Shown here: piece by piece, positions 1 to 6,842 of the stretch
Layout of the letters: each line of letters opens with the position of its first letter
Position numbering within the stretch: the stretch's first letter is position 1
DNA from: AP-15 sp036500965
Lineage (GTDB): Bacteria; Pseudomonadota; Alphaproteobacteria; ATCC43930; CGMCC-115725
NCBI GenBank assembly: GCA_036500965.1
Contig: DASYBC010000139.1
Span: 1-22,671, forward strand
Reading direction: 5' to 3'
Length of the DNA stretch: 22,671 nt
Program-made: the position numbers and the translations under genes
Notes under the pieces: generated by a model
Database searches by the model: none
What the model was told of the DNA's origin: nothing
Seen by the model: the letters and a program-made list of their open reading frames with translations, nothing else

Positions 1-1023
1 TGGCGGTCCACCCTGTGCATCGGGCTAATCCTTGGGTTGAGCATTGCGTACGCGGCGCCCAGCAACGCCCGCATTACCTCGATCATCACCGACTCACGCG
101 GCCCAGCCTATGGCGGCGCTGCCATCGGCTCCGCCGGGCCCTACGAGACGCTAATCGGACGGGTGTTTGGTGAACTCCGCCCGAACGATCCTCATAATGC
201 GATTATCCAGGTCCCGGAATCGCCGCGCTGGCTGATCAGCCGCGGCCGCAACGAGGAGGCGCGGCGCTCGCTCGCCTGGGCTTTGCAGATCCCGCCCGAA
301 CAAATCGTTCTGCCGGCCGCGCCGCCGGTCGCGCGAAAATCGTCGTGGCTCGAATTGTTCAAATACCCGCGCAGCATCGCCGCCGGCGCGCTGGTCGGGT
401 TGAGCCAAACGGGTGCGGTCGGCCTCGCGCTGTGGATGGTGACACTGCTCGTGCTGGTGTTGCGGATCACCCCGGCCGAGGCCTCGTTCCTGGTGATCTG
501 GATCAGCCTCGTCTCGATCATCGGGCGCGGCTTAGGCTCGTGGATCACCGATCTGATCGGGCGGCGAACCGCGGGCGCGCTGTGCTGCGCGTTGGCGGCG
601 GTGGCGACCTCGCTCGCCGGCTATTTGCACGCCGTCTATATCGGCGCGGTGCCGATGTTCTTTGCCCTGCTGCTGGTGCAGGGCTTGTTCGGCAACGGCA
701 ACTCGGCGATCAGCTATCCCTACATGGCCGAGATGTGGCCGGCCGGGTTGCGGGCCAGCGGTTTTGGCCTCGTCTACGGCATGTCCAATCTCGGCAAGTT
801 CATCGGCCCGGCCGGGCTCGCGGTGATCATCGGCACCTCGAACTACGTCAGCCCGAAAGCGACCCTCGCCGGCATCGTCCCGGGGTTCAACTACTTCGCC
901 GTCTGGTACATTCTCGCGGTCGTCGCCTATGTCTTCATCGGGTTCGAGACCCGCGGCCGCACCATCGAGGAGCTCGACGCCGCGTTGACGCGGCGCAAGC
1001 CCCTCGTGGCGAAACCGGGATGA
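1..1023 (+). CDS. Chimeric ORF: alpha/beta-hydrolase N-terminus joined to MFS transporter C-terminal half (5' end outside window)
   Basis: The frame is open from base 1, so the true start lies upstream; the TTG at 37 falls inside a hydrophobic signal-peptide-like segment (LCIGLILGLSIAYA). Up to about base 210 the protein reads like the start of a secreted alpha/beta-hydrolase-domain protein (GPYETLIGRVFGELRPNDP, NAIIQ). From about base 211 it switches without a frame break to PESPRWLISRG, the motif that follows TM6 in sugar-porter/AAHS-type MFS transporters. It then carries about six membrane segments with MFS landmarks: DLIGRR, PYMAEMWPAGLRASG and the terminal FETRGRTIEELD. The hydrolase catalytic core and MFS TM1-6 are both missing. 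It is probably a non-functional deletion fusion, or an assembly join. The domain calls are firm; how the join arose is inference. Confidence 0.7.
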   Translation, partial: WRSTLCIGLILGLSIAYAAPSNARITSIITDSRGPAYGGAAIGSAGPYETLIGRVFGELRPNDPHNAIIQVPESPRWLISRGRNEEARRSLAWALQIPPEQIVLPAAPPVARKSSWLELFKYPRSIAAGALVGLSQTGAVGLALWMVTLLVLVLRITPAEASFLVIWISLVSIIGRGLGSWITDLIGRRTAGALCCALAAVATSLAGYLHAVYIGAVPMFFALLLVQGLFGNGNSAISYPYMAEMWPAGLRASGFGLVYGMSNLGKFIGPAGLAVIIGTSNYVSPKATLAGIVPGFNYFAVWYILAVVAYVFIGFETRGRTIEELDAALTRRKPLVAKPG

Positions 1024-1033
1024 AAAACAGCGC

Positions 1034-1591
1034 CTAGCGCTGCAGCCCTTCGGCGCCGGCCGGCACGTCGTAAAACGCCAGCGTCATCGACACGCTGGTG
1101 TAGAAGCCCATCAGGCAGATCACGTCGGTGATGCCCTCGTGGCCGAGTGCCTCGACGGCGCGGTCGAAGAGGCCCTTCGACACCCAGCGCGAGTTGGCGA
1201 GGCACGTCGCCATCTCGTAGATGACCTGCTCGCGCGTATCGTCGAACGAAGTCGGCAATCCCGAAAGCAGCGCCTCGACCTTGTCGGCCGGTAGCCCGGC
1301 GGCCTTGCCGGCGCGCTCATGCGCATTGGTCGGATAGGCCGAGTGCCACTTGCTGTTGATGATGACGACGGTGATCTCGCGTTCGCGCTCGGAGAGCGAA
1401 TAGCCGGTGCGGAAATAGGCGCCGAGCGGCCCCATCACCTTCACCAGCTTCGGGTTGTGCACATAAATTTTGTTCGGGCCGGGAAGCCGGCCGCGCGTCT
1501 CAAGCAGCGAGCGATAGCCCTCCTGCTGCTCCGGCGTCATCTGGTCAAAGGGGATCTCGGCGTAACGGCCAAAGGTCGGCGTCTCAGGCAT
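1034..1591 (-). CDS. Carboxymuconolactone decarboxylase-family protein (copy A)
   Basis: A 185-residue protein of the CMD/AhpD-like all-helical family. The core runs from the REREITVVIINSKWHSAYP helix to AHERAGKAAGL (about residues 70-100), with His83 and His91 in the region that carries the family active site. The CxxC pair of AhpD peroxidases is absent, so alkylhydroperoxidase activity is unlikely; a lactone decarboxylase or other aromatic-pathway role is possible. The start ATG has GGAAGG upstream. It is the second gene of a tandem pair, 89 bases after copy B, and its stop is only 10 bases from the convergent MFS-chimera stop. By my count copies A and B differ at about 28 of 185 positions with no gaps. 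The substrate cannot be read from the sequence. Confidence 0.85.
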   Translation of the reverse strand: MPETPTFGRYAEIPFDQMTPEQQEGYRSLLETRGRLPGPNKIYVHNPKLVKVMGPLGAYFRTGYSLSEREREITVVIINSKWHSAYPTNAHERAGKAAGLPADKVEALLSGLPTSFDDTREQVIYEMATCLANSRWVSKGLFDRAVEALGHEGITDVICLMGFYTSVSMTLAFYDVPAGAEGLQR

Positions 1592-1635
1592 TTTTCGGGT
1601 TTCCTTCCCCTGGGGTAAAAGTGCCGCGCATCCTG

Positions 1636-1677
1636 CGACAGCGGCGCGCCGCTGTCGATCGATCCGATCGGCGGATC
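1636..1677. promoter_or_regulatory. Two adjacent inverted repeats between the CMD paralogues
   Basis: A perfect 22-base palindrome at 1636-1657 (CGACAGCGGCG and its complement) is followed by a 6-bp stem at 1661-1677 (GATCCG/CGGATC around a 5-base loop). Both lie in the 89-base gap between the two minus-strand CMD genes. No T-run follows on either strand, so a simple intrinsic terminator is unlikely. An mRNA hairpin that sets relative expression, or an operator, is possible. The function is inference. Confidence 0.4.
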
Positions 1678-1680
1678 GGC

Positions 1681-2238
1681 TCAGCGCGCGATGCCCTGCG
1701 CGCCGGCCGGGACGTCGTAGAAGGCGAGGATCATCGAGACGCTGGTGTAGTGGCCCATCAGGCAGATGACGTCGGTGATCCCGACATGGCCGAGCGCCTC
1801 GACCGCACGGTCGAAGAGGCCCTGCGCCACCCAGCGCGAATTGGCGAGGCAGGTCGCCATCTCATAGACGATCTGCTCGCGCTTGTCGGCGAACGAGGTC
1901 GGCAGGCCGGAGAGGATCGCCTCGACCTGGTCGGCCGGCAGCCCGGCCGCCTTGCCGGCGCGCTCATGGGCGGCGGTCGGGTAGGCGGAATGCCATTTGC
2001 TGTTGATGATGCACACCGCGATCTCGCGCTCGCGCTCGGACAGCGAATAGCCGGTGCGGAAATGCGCGCCGAACGGGCCCGCCATCTTTGCCAGCTTGGG
2101 GTTGTGCACCAGGATTTTGTTCGGCCCGCCGAGCGCGCCGCGCGTCTCGAGCAGCGAGCGGTAGCCCTCCTGCTGCTCCGACGTCATCTGGTCATAGGGG
2201 ATTTCGGCATAGCGGCCAAAGGTCGGCGTCTGAGGCAT
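1681..2238 (-). CDS. Carboxymuconolactone decarboxylase-family protein (copy B)
   Basis: A 185-residue CMD-family protein, gaplessly alignable with its downstream neighbour at about 85% identity by eye. It has the same core helix (REREIAVCIINSKWHSAYP) and AHERAGKAAGL histidine motif, and lacks the AhpD CxxC. The reading frame stays open far upstream (to about 3138), but that part is antisense to the HpaB-like gene. The ATG at 2238 is chosen because the paralogue starts at the same residue (MPxTPTFGRYAEIP) and AAGGGAAGGAA lies just upstream. It is divergent from the aromatic hydroxylase cluster starting at 2407, which suggests a shared control region at 2239-2406. It probably belongs to the same pathway, which is inference. 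Confidence 0.85.
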   Translation of the reverse strand: MPQTPTFGRYAEIPYDQMTSEQQEGYRSLLETRGALGGPNKILVHNPKLAKMAGPFGAHFRTGYSLSEREREIAVCIINSKWHSAYPTAAHERAGKAAGLPADQVEAILSGLPTSFADKREQIVYEMATCLANSRWVAQGLFDRAVEALGHVGITDVICLMGHYTSVSMILAFYDVPAGAQGIAR

Positions 2239-2406
2239 CTTCGGGGTTCCTTCCCTTCGCGTGAATTCGCGACGCATCGTGCAGCAGCTGCGCGGCCCTG
2301 TCGATCTGCGTGCCGCCAGCGCCCGAGGGTGTAGGTGCGCCGGCGCTGGCCTTTCACCGGTGCCTGTCGTACCTTTCGGGCTCCTCCGCCGGCTGGGAGA
2401 GGGGTG

Positions 2407-3867
2407 ATGGGAGCGCGTAGCGGAAAGCAATACCTCGCGGGCTTGAGAGAGCAGGAGCGGGAGGTCTGGCTCGGCGGCGAGCGAGTGCGCGACGTGACCA
2501 CCCATCCGGGGCTCCGGGGCGGCGCGCGCGCGATCGCAGCACTCTACGACATGCAGTGCGATCCGAAGCTGCGCGATCAGATGACCTACGTGTCGCCGAG
2601 CTCGGGCGAACGGGTCGGGCTCTCCTTCATCATTCCGCGCATCCGCGAGGATTTGGAGCGCCGCCGGGCGATGATGCTGAACTGGGCCCGCAGCACCTGC
2701 GGCATGATGGGCCGCTCGCCCGATTTCATGAACGTGACCTATTCCGCTTGGGCGGGTGCTGCCGAATTTTTCGCCCAGGGCAAGCCCGAATACGGCGACA
2801 ATATGCGTCGCTATTACGAATACATCCGCGAAAACGACCTGACCTTGACCCATTCGCTGATCAATCTGCAGCGCAGCCGCACCGTGTCGGGGGTGTTCAA
2901 CCTGCAGGAGGGGACCGCCTTGCAGGTGGTCCGCGAGACCGATGCCGGGATTATCGTGCGCGGCGCACGCATCCTCGCGACCCTGGGGCCGCTCGCCGAC
3001 GAGATCGGCGTCTATTCGCCGCGCATGGGCCGGCACACCGAGAGCCACAGCCCGTTCGCGCTGAGCTTTGCGATCCCGTGCGGCACGCCCGGCCTCAAAT
3101 TCCTGTGCCGCGACAGCTTCGACCAGGGCCGCTCGCATTTCGACCAGCCCTTGGGCTCGCGTTTCGAGGAGATGGACTGCATCGTCTTTTTCGACGACGT
3201 GCTGGTGCCATGGGAACGGGTGTTCCTATTGGGCGATGTCGACCGGCTCAACGCCACCGCCAACGTCACCCACTCCTCGGCGCATTCGGCGCATCAGGGG
3301 GCGGCCAAGAACCTCGCCAAATGCGAATTCGTGCTGGGCGTGGCCTTGCTGATGACCCAGGCCATCGGCAACAGTCACCTGCCGAATGTCGAGGAGCGGA
3401 TCGGCGAATTGATGCTGACGACGCAGCTGACCCGCGCCTGCATGCGCGCCGCCGAGGCCGACGCCAAGCTCGACGAGTGGGGCGTCATGACCCCCGATCT
3501 GTTGATGGCCGAAAGCCCGCGCAATTTGTTTATGACCGCCTATCCGCGGATGATCGAGATTCTGCAATTATTGGGATCGAGCAGCTTTTTGCTGACCCCG
3601 AGCGAGGCGGATTTCAAGGGCCCGCTAAAGGCCGAGATCGAGCAGTATCTGGCGACCGACAACATTGCGGCGAGGGACCGGGTCAAGCTGTTCCGGCTGG
3701 CCTGGGACCTCGCCGGCAGCGCCTTTGGCAGCCGCCAGGTGCTGTACGAGCGGTTCTTCGCCAGCGACCCATTGACGCGGGCGCGGGCTATCGCCACGAT
3801 CTACCCGAAACAGGAAGCAATGGATCGCGTGCTCGAATTTCTCGGACGCGACGACGACAGCTTGTGA
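2407..3867 (+). CDS. HpaB-type FADH2-dependent aromatic hydroxylase (4-hydroxyphenylacetate 3-hydroxylase family)
   Basis: A 486-residue protein, typical for the HpaB/PvcC/TftD family. These are oxygenase components of two-component flavin monooxygenases that use FADH2 from a separate reductase to hydroxylate phenols. The start is the ATG at 2407: the family N-terminus SGKQYLAGLREQEREVWLGGERV follows directly and GGAGAGGGG precedes it; the upstream extension in this frame has no family character. Other hallmarks are GMMGRSPDFMN (about residues 99-109), LTHSLIN (about 147-153), the GIIVRGARILATLGPLADEI strand region and a helical C-terminal domain. Phe107 stands where many HpaB enzymes have Tyr (GRxPDY), so the substrate may not be a simple 4-hydroxyphenylacetate. 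No flavin reductase partner is in the window. It is the first gene of the plus-strand catabolic cluster. Confidence 0.88.
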   Translation: MGARSGKQYLAGLREQEREVWLGGERVRDVTTHPGLRGGARAIAALYDMQCDPKLRDQMTYVSPSSGERVGLSFIIPRIREDLERRRAMMLNWARSTCGMMGRSPDFMNVTYSAWAGAAEFFAQGKPEYGDNMRRYYEYIRENDLTLTHSLINLQRSRTVSGVFNLQEGTALQVVRETDAGIIVRGARILATLGPLADEIGVYSPRMGRHTESHSPFALSFAIPCGTPGLKFLCRDSFDQGRSHFDQPLGSRFEEMDCIVFFDDVLVPWERVFLLGDVDRLNATANVTHSSAHSAHQGAAKNLAKCEFVLGVALLMTQAIGNSHLPNVEERIGELMLTTQLTRACMRAAEADAKLDEWGVMTPDLLMAESPRNLFMTAYPRMIEILQLLGSSSFLLTPSEADFKGPLKAEIEQYLATDNIAARDRVKLFRLAWDLAGSAFGSRQVLYERFFASDPLTRARAIATIYPKQEAMDRVLEFLGRDDDSL

Positions 3868-3878
3868 CGGAGGAATTG

Positions 3879-4400
3879 ATGAAAAAGCCGATGTACCTGC
3901 AGCACGTCAATCTATATGTGCGCGACGCCGACCGGTCGAAGCAGTGGTACGAGGATCTGTTGGGCCTGCACACCTATGAATACCGGCCGGGATGGGCCGC
4001 CTTCATGTCGGCCGATACCGAGCAGTCGCACGAGGTGGCGCTGATGCAATTGGGGCCGGACGCGCCATTGCAGGAAAAGGGCCAGGTCGGACTCAATCAT
4101 ATGGCCTGGCGGCTCGAATCGCTCGACGATCTGAAGGAATTTTATCATCGGTGCAAAGAAAAGCGGCAGCCGATCGAGCGCATCTCCGATCACGGCATCT
4201 CGCTCGGGATTTATATGCGCGACCCCGACGGCAACGGCGTCGAGGTGTTTTATGAGATGCCGCGCGCCGAATGGCCGGTGGACTATCACGTGTTCACCCG
4301 CGAGAAGACCGGCAATGGCCGCTTCCCCGGCCCGTGGGACAATGACGAGGCCTTCATGCGGCCACAGGCGCCGGCGCCGCAACCGGTCGCCGCACAGTAG
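3879..4400 (+). CDS. Single-domain VOC-family extradiol (catechol 2,3-dioxygenase-like) dioxygenase
   Basis: A 173-residue protein of the vicinal-oxygen-chelate fold. The likely metal triad is visible: His9 (LQHVNLYVRD), His74 (GLNHMAWRL) and Glu122 (GVEVFYE). ISDHGISLGIYMRDPDGNG (residues 102-120) is the C-terminal signature of type I extradiol dioxygenases, with His105 as the probable acid/base residue. The length equals one catalytic domain, about half of a BphC/XylE-type enzyme. It would cleave the catechol made by the hydroxylases beside it, or act as a related VOC enzyme; the substrate is unknown. The ATG is preceded by GGAGG with a 5-base spacer and lies 11 bases after the HpaB-like stop, so the two are co-transcribed. 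The last 12 residues are a Pro/Ala/Gln tail. Confidence 0.87.
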   Translation: MKKPMYLQHVNLYVRDADRSKQWYEDLLGLHTYEYRPGWAAFMSADTEQSHEVALMQLGPDAPLQEKGQVGLNHMAWRLESLDDLKEFYHRCKEKRQPIERISDHGISLGIYMRDPDGNGVEVFYEMPRAEWPVDYHVFTREKTGNGRFPGPWDNDEAFMRPQAPAPQPVAAQ

Positions 4401-4419
4401 CCGCACAATAAGGGAGTAG

Positions 4420-4488
4420 CCCCTCACCCCAGCCCTCTCCCCGCATGCGGGGAGAGGGAGGGACCCGCGGCAGCGCGAGGGTGAGGGG
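4420..4488. repeat. Palindromic intergenic repeat with nested arms
   Basis: Outer arms CCCCTCACCC (4420-4429) and GGGTGAGGGG (4479-4488) enclose a perfect 26-base palindrome at 4433-4458 centred on GCATGC. This layout is a common dispersed repeat type in alphaproteobacterial intergenic DNA. A related element with the same CCTCACC/GGTGAGG arms occurs at 18768-18825. The right arm also supplies the GAGGGG that may serve as ribosome-binding site for the next gene, so the repeat reaches into a translation signal. Confidence 0.75.
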
Positions 4489-4490
4489 CG

Positions 4491-5048
4491 ATGCGCGTGA
4501 CGAACGCCATGACGGACGATCGAATAACCCGCTTGCTGTTGAAGCAGGAAATCGAGGAGTTCCTCTATCATGAGGCGGAGCTGCTCGACGAGCGGCGCTA
4601 CGAGGACTGGCTGGCGCTGATCGCCGACGACATCCGCTACTGGATGCCGATGCGGCGCAACGTCAAGGTCGGGGAGCAGCAGCGCGAGTTCACCCGCGCC
4701 GACCACGACATCAACTGGTTCGACGAGGGCCGGGAGACCTTGGATCGCCGGGTCAAGCAGATCCTGACCGGCATTCATTGGGCCGAGGAGCCGGTCTCGC
4801 GCATCACCCACATCGTCTCGAACGTGCAATTGCTCGAGGCGACGCCGTCGATCGCGGAACCGGCCGAGGTCGCGACCAAGTGCCGGTTTCTGATCTACCG
4901 CAACCGGGTCGAGACCGAGACCGACATCCTGGTCGGCAAGCGCGAAGACCGGCTCCGCCGGATCGGCCAAGGTTGGCAAATCGCCCGGCGCACGATCATC
5001 CTCGACCAGAACGTGCTGATGAGCAAAAACCTGACCTTCTTCTTCTAG
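4491..5048 (+). CDS. Aromatic-ring-hydroxylating dioxygenase, beta (small) subunit
   Basis: A 185-residue protein of the SnoaL/NTF2-like fold used by Rieske dioxygenase small subunits. Typical features are the N-terminal helix (IEEFLYHEAELLDERRYEDW), DDIRYWMPMRRN, the Rx3-HIVSNVQLLE strand (about residues 104-115) and the C-terminal RTIILDQNVLMSKNLTFFF, ending in the aromatic residues usual for this family. It has no cofactor and supports the alpha-subunit hexamer. The start is either ATG 4491 (GAGGGG only 2 bases away, part of a repeat) or ATG 4509, which better matches the usual MTDD-type N-terminus but lacks a clear ribosome-binding site. The beta gene lies upstream of alpha, the reverse of the common order, separated by 111 bases of stem-loops. 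Confidence 0.9.
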   Translation: MRVTNAMTDDRITRLLLKQEIEEFLYHEAELLDERRYEDWLALIADDIRYWMPMRRNVKVGEQQREFTRADHDINWFDEGRETLDRRVKQILTGIHWAEEPVSRITHIVSNVQLLEATPSIAEPAEVATKCRFLIYRNRVETETDILVGKREDRLRRIGQGWQIARRTIILDQNVLMSKNLTFFF

Positions 5049-5089
5049 CGTCGGCCGTCAGGGCACCTCGCTTGCGCCCCGTTTCGCCA

Positions 5090-5141
5090 CACCGGCGAAG
5101 GCCGGTGCCCATTTCAGGAATGGGTCCCGGCTTTCGCCGGG
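5090..5141. repeat. Three consecutive stem-loops between Rieske beta and alpha genes
   Basis: Three perfect short inverted repeats sit in a row: CACCGGC-GAAG-GCCGGTG (5090-5107), CCCATT-TCAGG-AATGGG (5108-5124) and CCCGGC-TTTC-GCCGGG (5126-5141). The alpha-subunit ribosome-binding site begins about ten bases later. The sequence resembles REP-like dispersed palindromes seen in alphaproteobacteria. In the beta-alpha transcript it would form a compact structure that could affect stability or relative translation. The structure is seen; the role is inferred. Confidence 0.7.
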
Positions 5142-5159
5142 AAGACGAGTAAGGAGGAC

Positions 5160-6551
5160 ATGGTGACAGTAAGCAACGATGGCTACCGCACCGGTCTCGT
5201 CGATTTGGGCAAAGGCCAGATCAGCCGCGAGATCTTTGTCAGCGACGCGATCTACGCGCAGGAGCAGGAAAGGCTGTTCGCGCGGGCCTGGCTCTATGTC
5301 GGGCACGAGAGCCAGATCCCGAACCCCGGCGATTTCTTTGTGTCCGGGATGGGCGAGGAGAGCGTCATCCTGTGTCGCGACCGCGCCGGAGAGATCCACG
5401 TGTTCCTCAATTCGTGCCGGCACCGCGGCATGAAGGTGTGCCGCTATGACGAGGGCTCGACGCCGGTTTTCACCTGCCCCTATCACGGTTGGAGCTACGG
5501 CACCGACGGCAAATTGGTCGGCGTGCCGTATTTCCGCGAGGCCTACCACTCGAAGCTCGACCGCTCACAATGGGGTTTGGTCGAGGTGGCGCAATTGTAC
5601 AACTACAAGGGCTCGGTCTGGGCTACCTGGGACCCGGCCGCCCCGTCCTTTGCCGAATACCTCGGGGATTTCGCGCGCTATCTCGACCTGACCTTGGAAA
5701 CCTGGGAGGGCGGCGACAGCGGCGTCGAAGTGTTGGGCGGGGTGCAGAAATGGCTGATCCCGTGCAATTGGAAATTCCCGGCTGAGAATTTTTGCGGCGA
5801 CAGCTATCACAATATCAGCCATCGCTCGGTCGATCTCGCCGGCATCGGCCCGTCGGGCAGCGGGCGGCGCGACATGCGCGAGCGCGAGATGGCGCGGCGG
5901 TTGCAGGTGTCGTTCTACGAGCGAGGGCACCAGACCGGAGTCTATCTGTTGCCGCAAGGCCAGCCGACGCCGCTCGCCTACAGTCATTCGCCGGTCGTCT
6001 CCGAATATTTCGCGCATTGCGAAGAACAGCGCCGTCGCCGCAAAGGCGAATGGGGACGGGTTATCGGCAGCCCCGGCGAAGTCTTTCCCAACATCGCCCT
6101 TCATCCGCGCCAGCCGCGCACGATCGCGGTGTGGCATCCGCGCGGCGCCCACCAGACCGAGTGCTGGCGCTGGTACTTCGTCGATAAGGCGGCACCGCAG
6201 GAGGTCAAGGACTTCCTGCGCGACTATTACATCCGTTATTCCGGGCCGGCCGGCATGACCGAGCAGGACGACATGGAGAATTGGAACTATGCCCATGCCG
6301 CGAGCCGCGGCACGATCGCGCGGCGCCATCCCTACAGCTACGAGCAGGGGCAGGGCTACGAGATCGACAATTACGAATGGCAGGGGCTGCGCATCCCCGG
6401 CACCGTGATGGACATCACCGAAGCGAAATCGAGCGAGCACAATCTGCGTAACCTCTACCGGCGCTGGGCCGAGTTTATGGAAGCCGAAAGCTGGGACGAG
6501 CTCGCGACTTGGCGCCGCGCGGATCGCGGCATCGTGCGGGCCGCCGAATGA
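5160..6551 (+). CDS. Rieske aromatic-ring-hydroxylating dioxygenase, alpha (large) subunit
   Basis: A 463-residue catalytic subunit. The Rieske [2Fe-2S] ligands are Cys86, His88, Cys106 and His109 (SCRHRG and CPYHGW, the standard CxH-x17-CxxH). The mononuclear iron site is ENFCGDSYHNISH: bridging Asp214, His217 and His221, with a probable third ligand Asp370/371 in GMTEQDDMENW. The two histidines are separated by three residues, not the four seen in naphthalene-dioxygenase types. It would dihydroxylate or hydroxylate an aromatic ring with electrons from a ferredoxin/reductase that is not encoded here. AAGGAGGA precedes the start; the spacer is only 2 bases to ATG 5160 but 5 to GTG 5163, so either may be used. 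The stop overlaps the start of the following small gene (ATGA). Confidence 0.93.
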   Translation: MVTVSNDGYRTGLVDLGKGQISREIFVSDAIYAQEQERLFARAWLYVGHESQIPNPGDFFVSGMGEESVILCRDRAGEIHVFLNSCRHRGMKVCRYDEGSTPVFTCPYHGWSYGTDGKLVGVPYFREAYHSKLDRSQWGLVEVAQLYNYKGSVWATWDPAAPSFAEYLGDFARYLDLTLETWEGGDSGVEVLGGVQKWLIPCNWKFPAENFCGDSYHNISHRSVDLAGIGPSGSGRRDMREREMARRLQVSFYERGHQTGVYLLPQGQPTPLAYSHSPVVSEYFAHCEEQRRRRKGEWGRVIGSPGEVFPNIALHPRQPRTIAVWHPRGAHQTECWRWYFVDKAAPQEVKDFLRDYYIRYSGPAGMTEQDDMENWNYAHAASRGTIARRHPYSYEQGQGYEIDNYEWQGLRIPGTVMDITEAKSSEHNLRNLYRRWAEFMEAESWDELATWRRADRGIVRAAE

Positions 6552-6754
6552 GCGAGCTGGTCAACACCCGCCTGTTGGCTCCCGGCATGCAGATCGTGCT
6601 GGTCGATGGCGCGGTGGCCGAGATCGTGTCAAACCCGTTGGATGGCGTCTGGGTGTTCGGCCGCTATCTGTCCTCGCCGACCGATCCCTCGGTCGTCGGC
6701 AGCGAGGAGATGATTTTCGCGCAAGACATCGCCGAAATCCGCAAGCTATCCTGA
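6548..6754 (+). CDS. Small uncharacterised protein coupled to Rieske alpha subunit
   Basis: A 68-residue protein whose ATG overlaps the alpha-subunit stop codon (ATGA), so its translation is probably coupled. I do not recognise the family. The sequence alternates short hydrophobic strands with turns (APGMQIVLVDGAVAEIV, NPLDGVWVFGRYL, then EEMIFAQDIAEIRKL), which suggests a small beta-barrel of the SH3/KOW kind followed by a short helix. It has no cysteine or histidine, so it is not the missing Rieske or plant-type ferredoxin. It has no signal peptide or membrane segment. Its place suggests an accessory, assembly or regulatory role for the dioxygenase, which is inference only. Confidence 0.7.
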   Translation: MSELVNTRLLAPGMQIVLVDGAVAEIVSNPLDGVWVFGRYLSSPTDPSVVGSEEMIFAQDIAEIRKLS

Positions 6755-6842
6755 GCCCGAGGAACGAAGCCCGAGGGCGAAACAACGCATCGCGGCAGAG
6801 CGCGCCGAGGCGCGGCGACCGGGACTGCGGCAGGAGAAGCGG

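Noticed and set aside
2239..3138. Long N-terminal extension of the minus-strand CMD copy B frame
   Set aside because: It is antisense to the HpaB-like gene, has no family character, and the paralogue starts at the equivalent of 2238 with a good ribosome-binding site.
2556..3878. Plus-strand frame running into the VOC dioxygenase
   Set aside because: It lies inside the HpaB-like gene in another frame with Arg/Pro-rich composition; the dioxygenase starts at ATG 3879.
3912..4979. 355-residue minus-strand frame
   Set aside because: It is antisense to two clearly identified genes and crosses a palindromic repeat.
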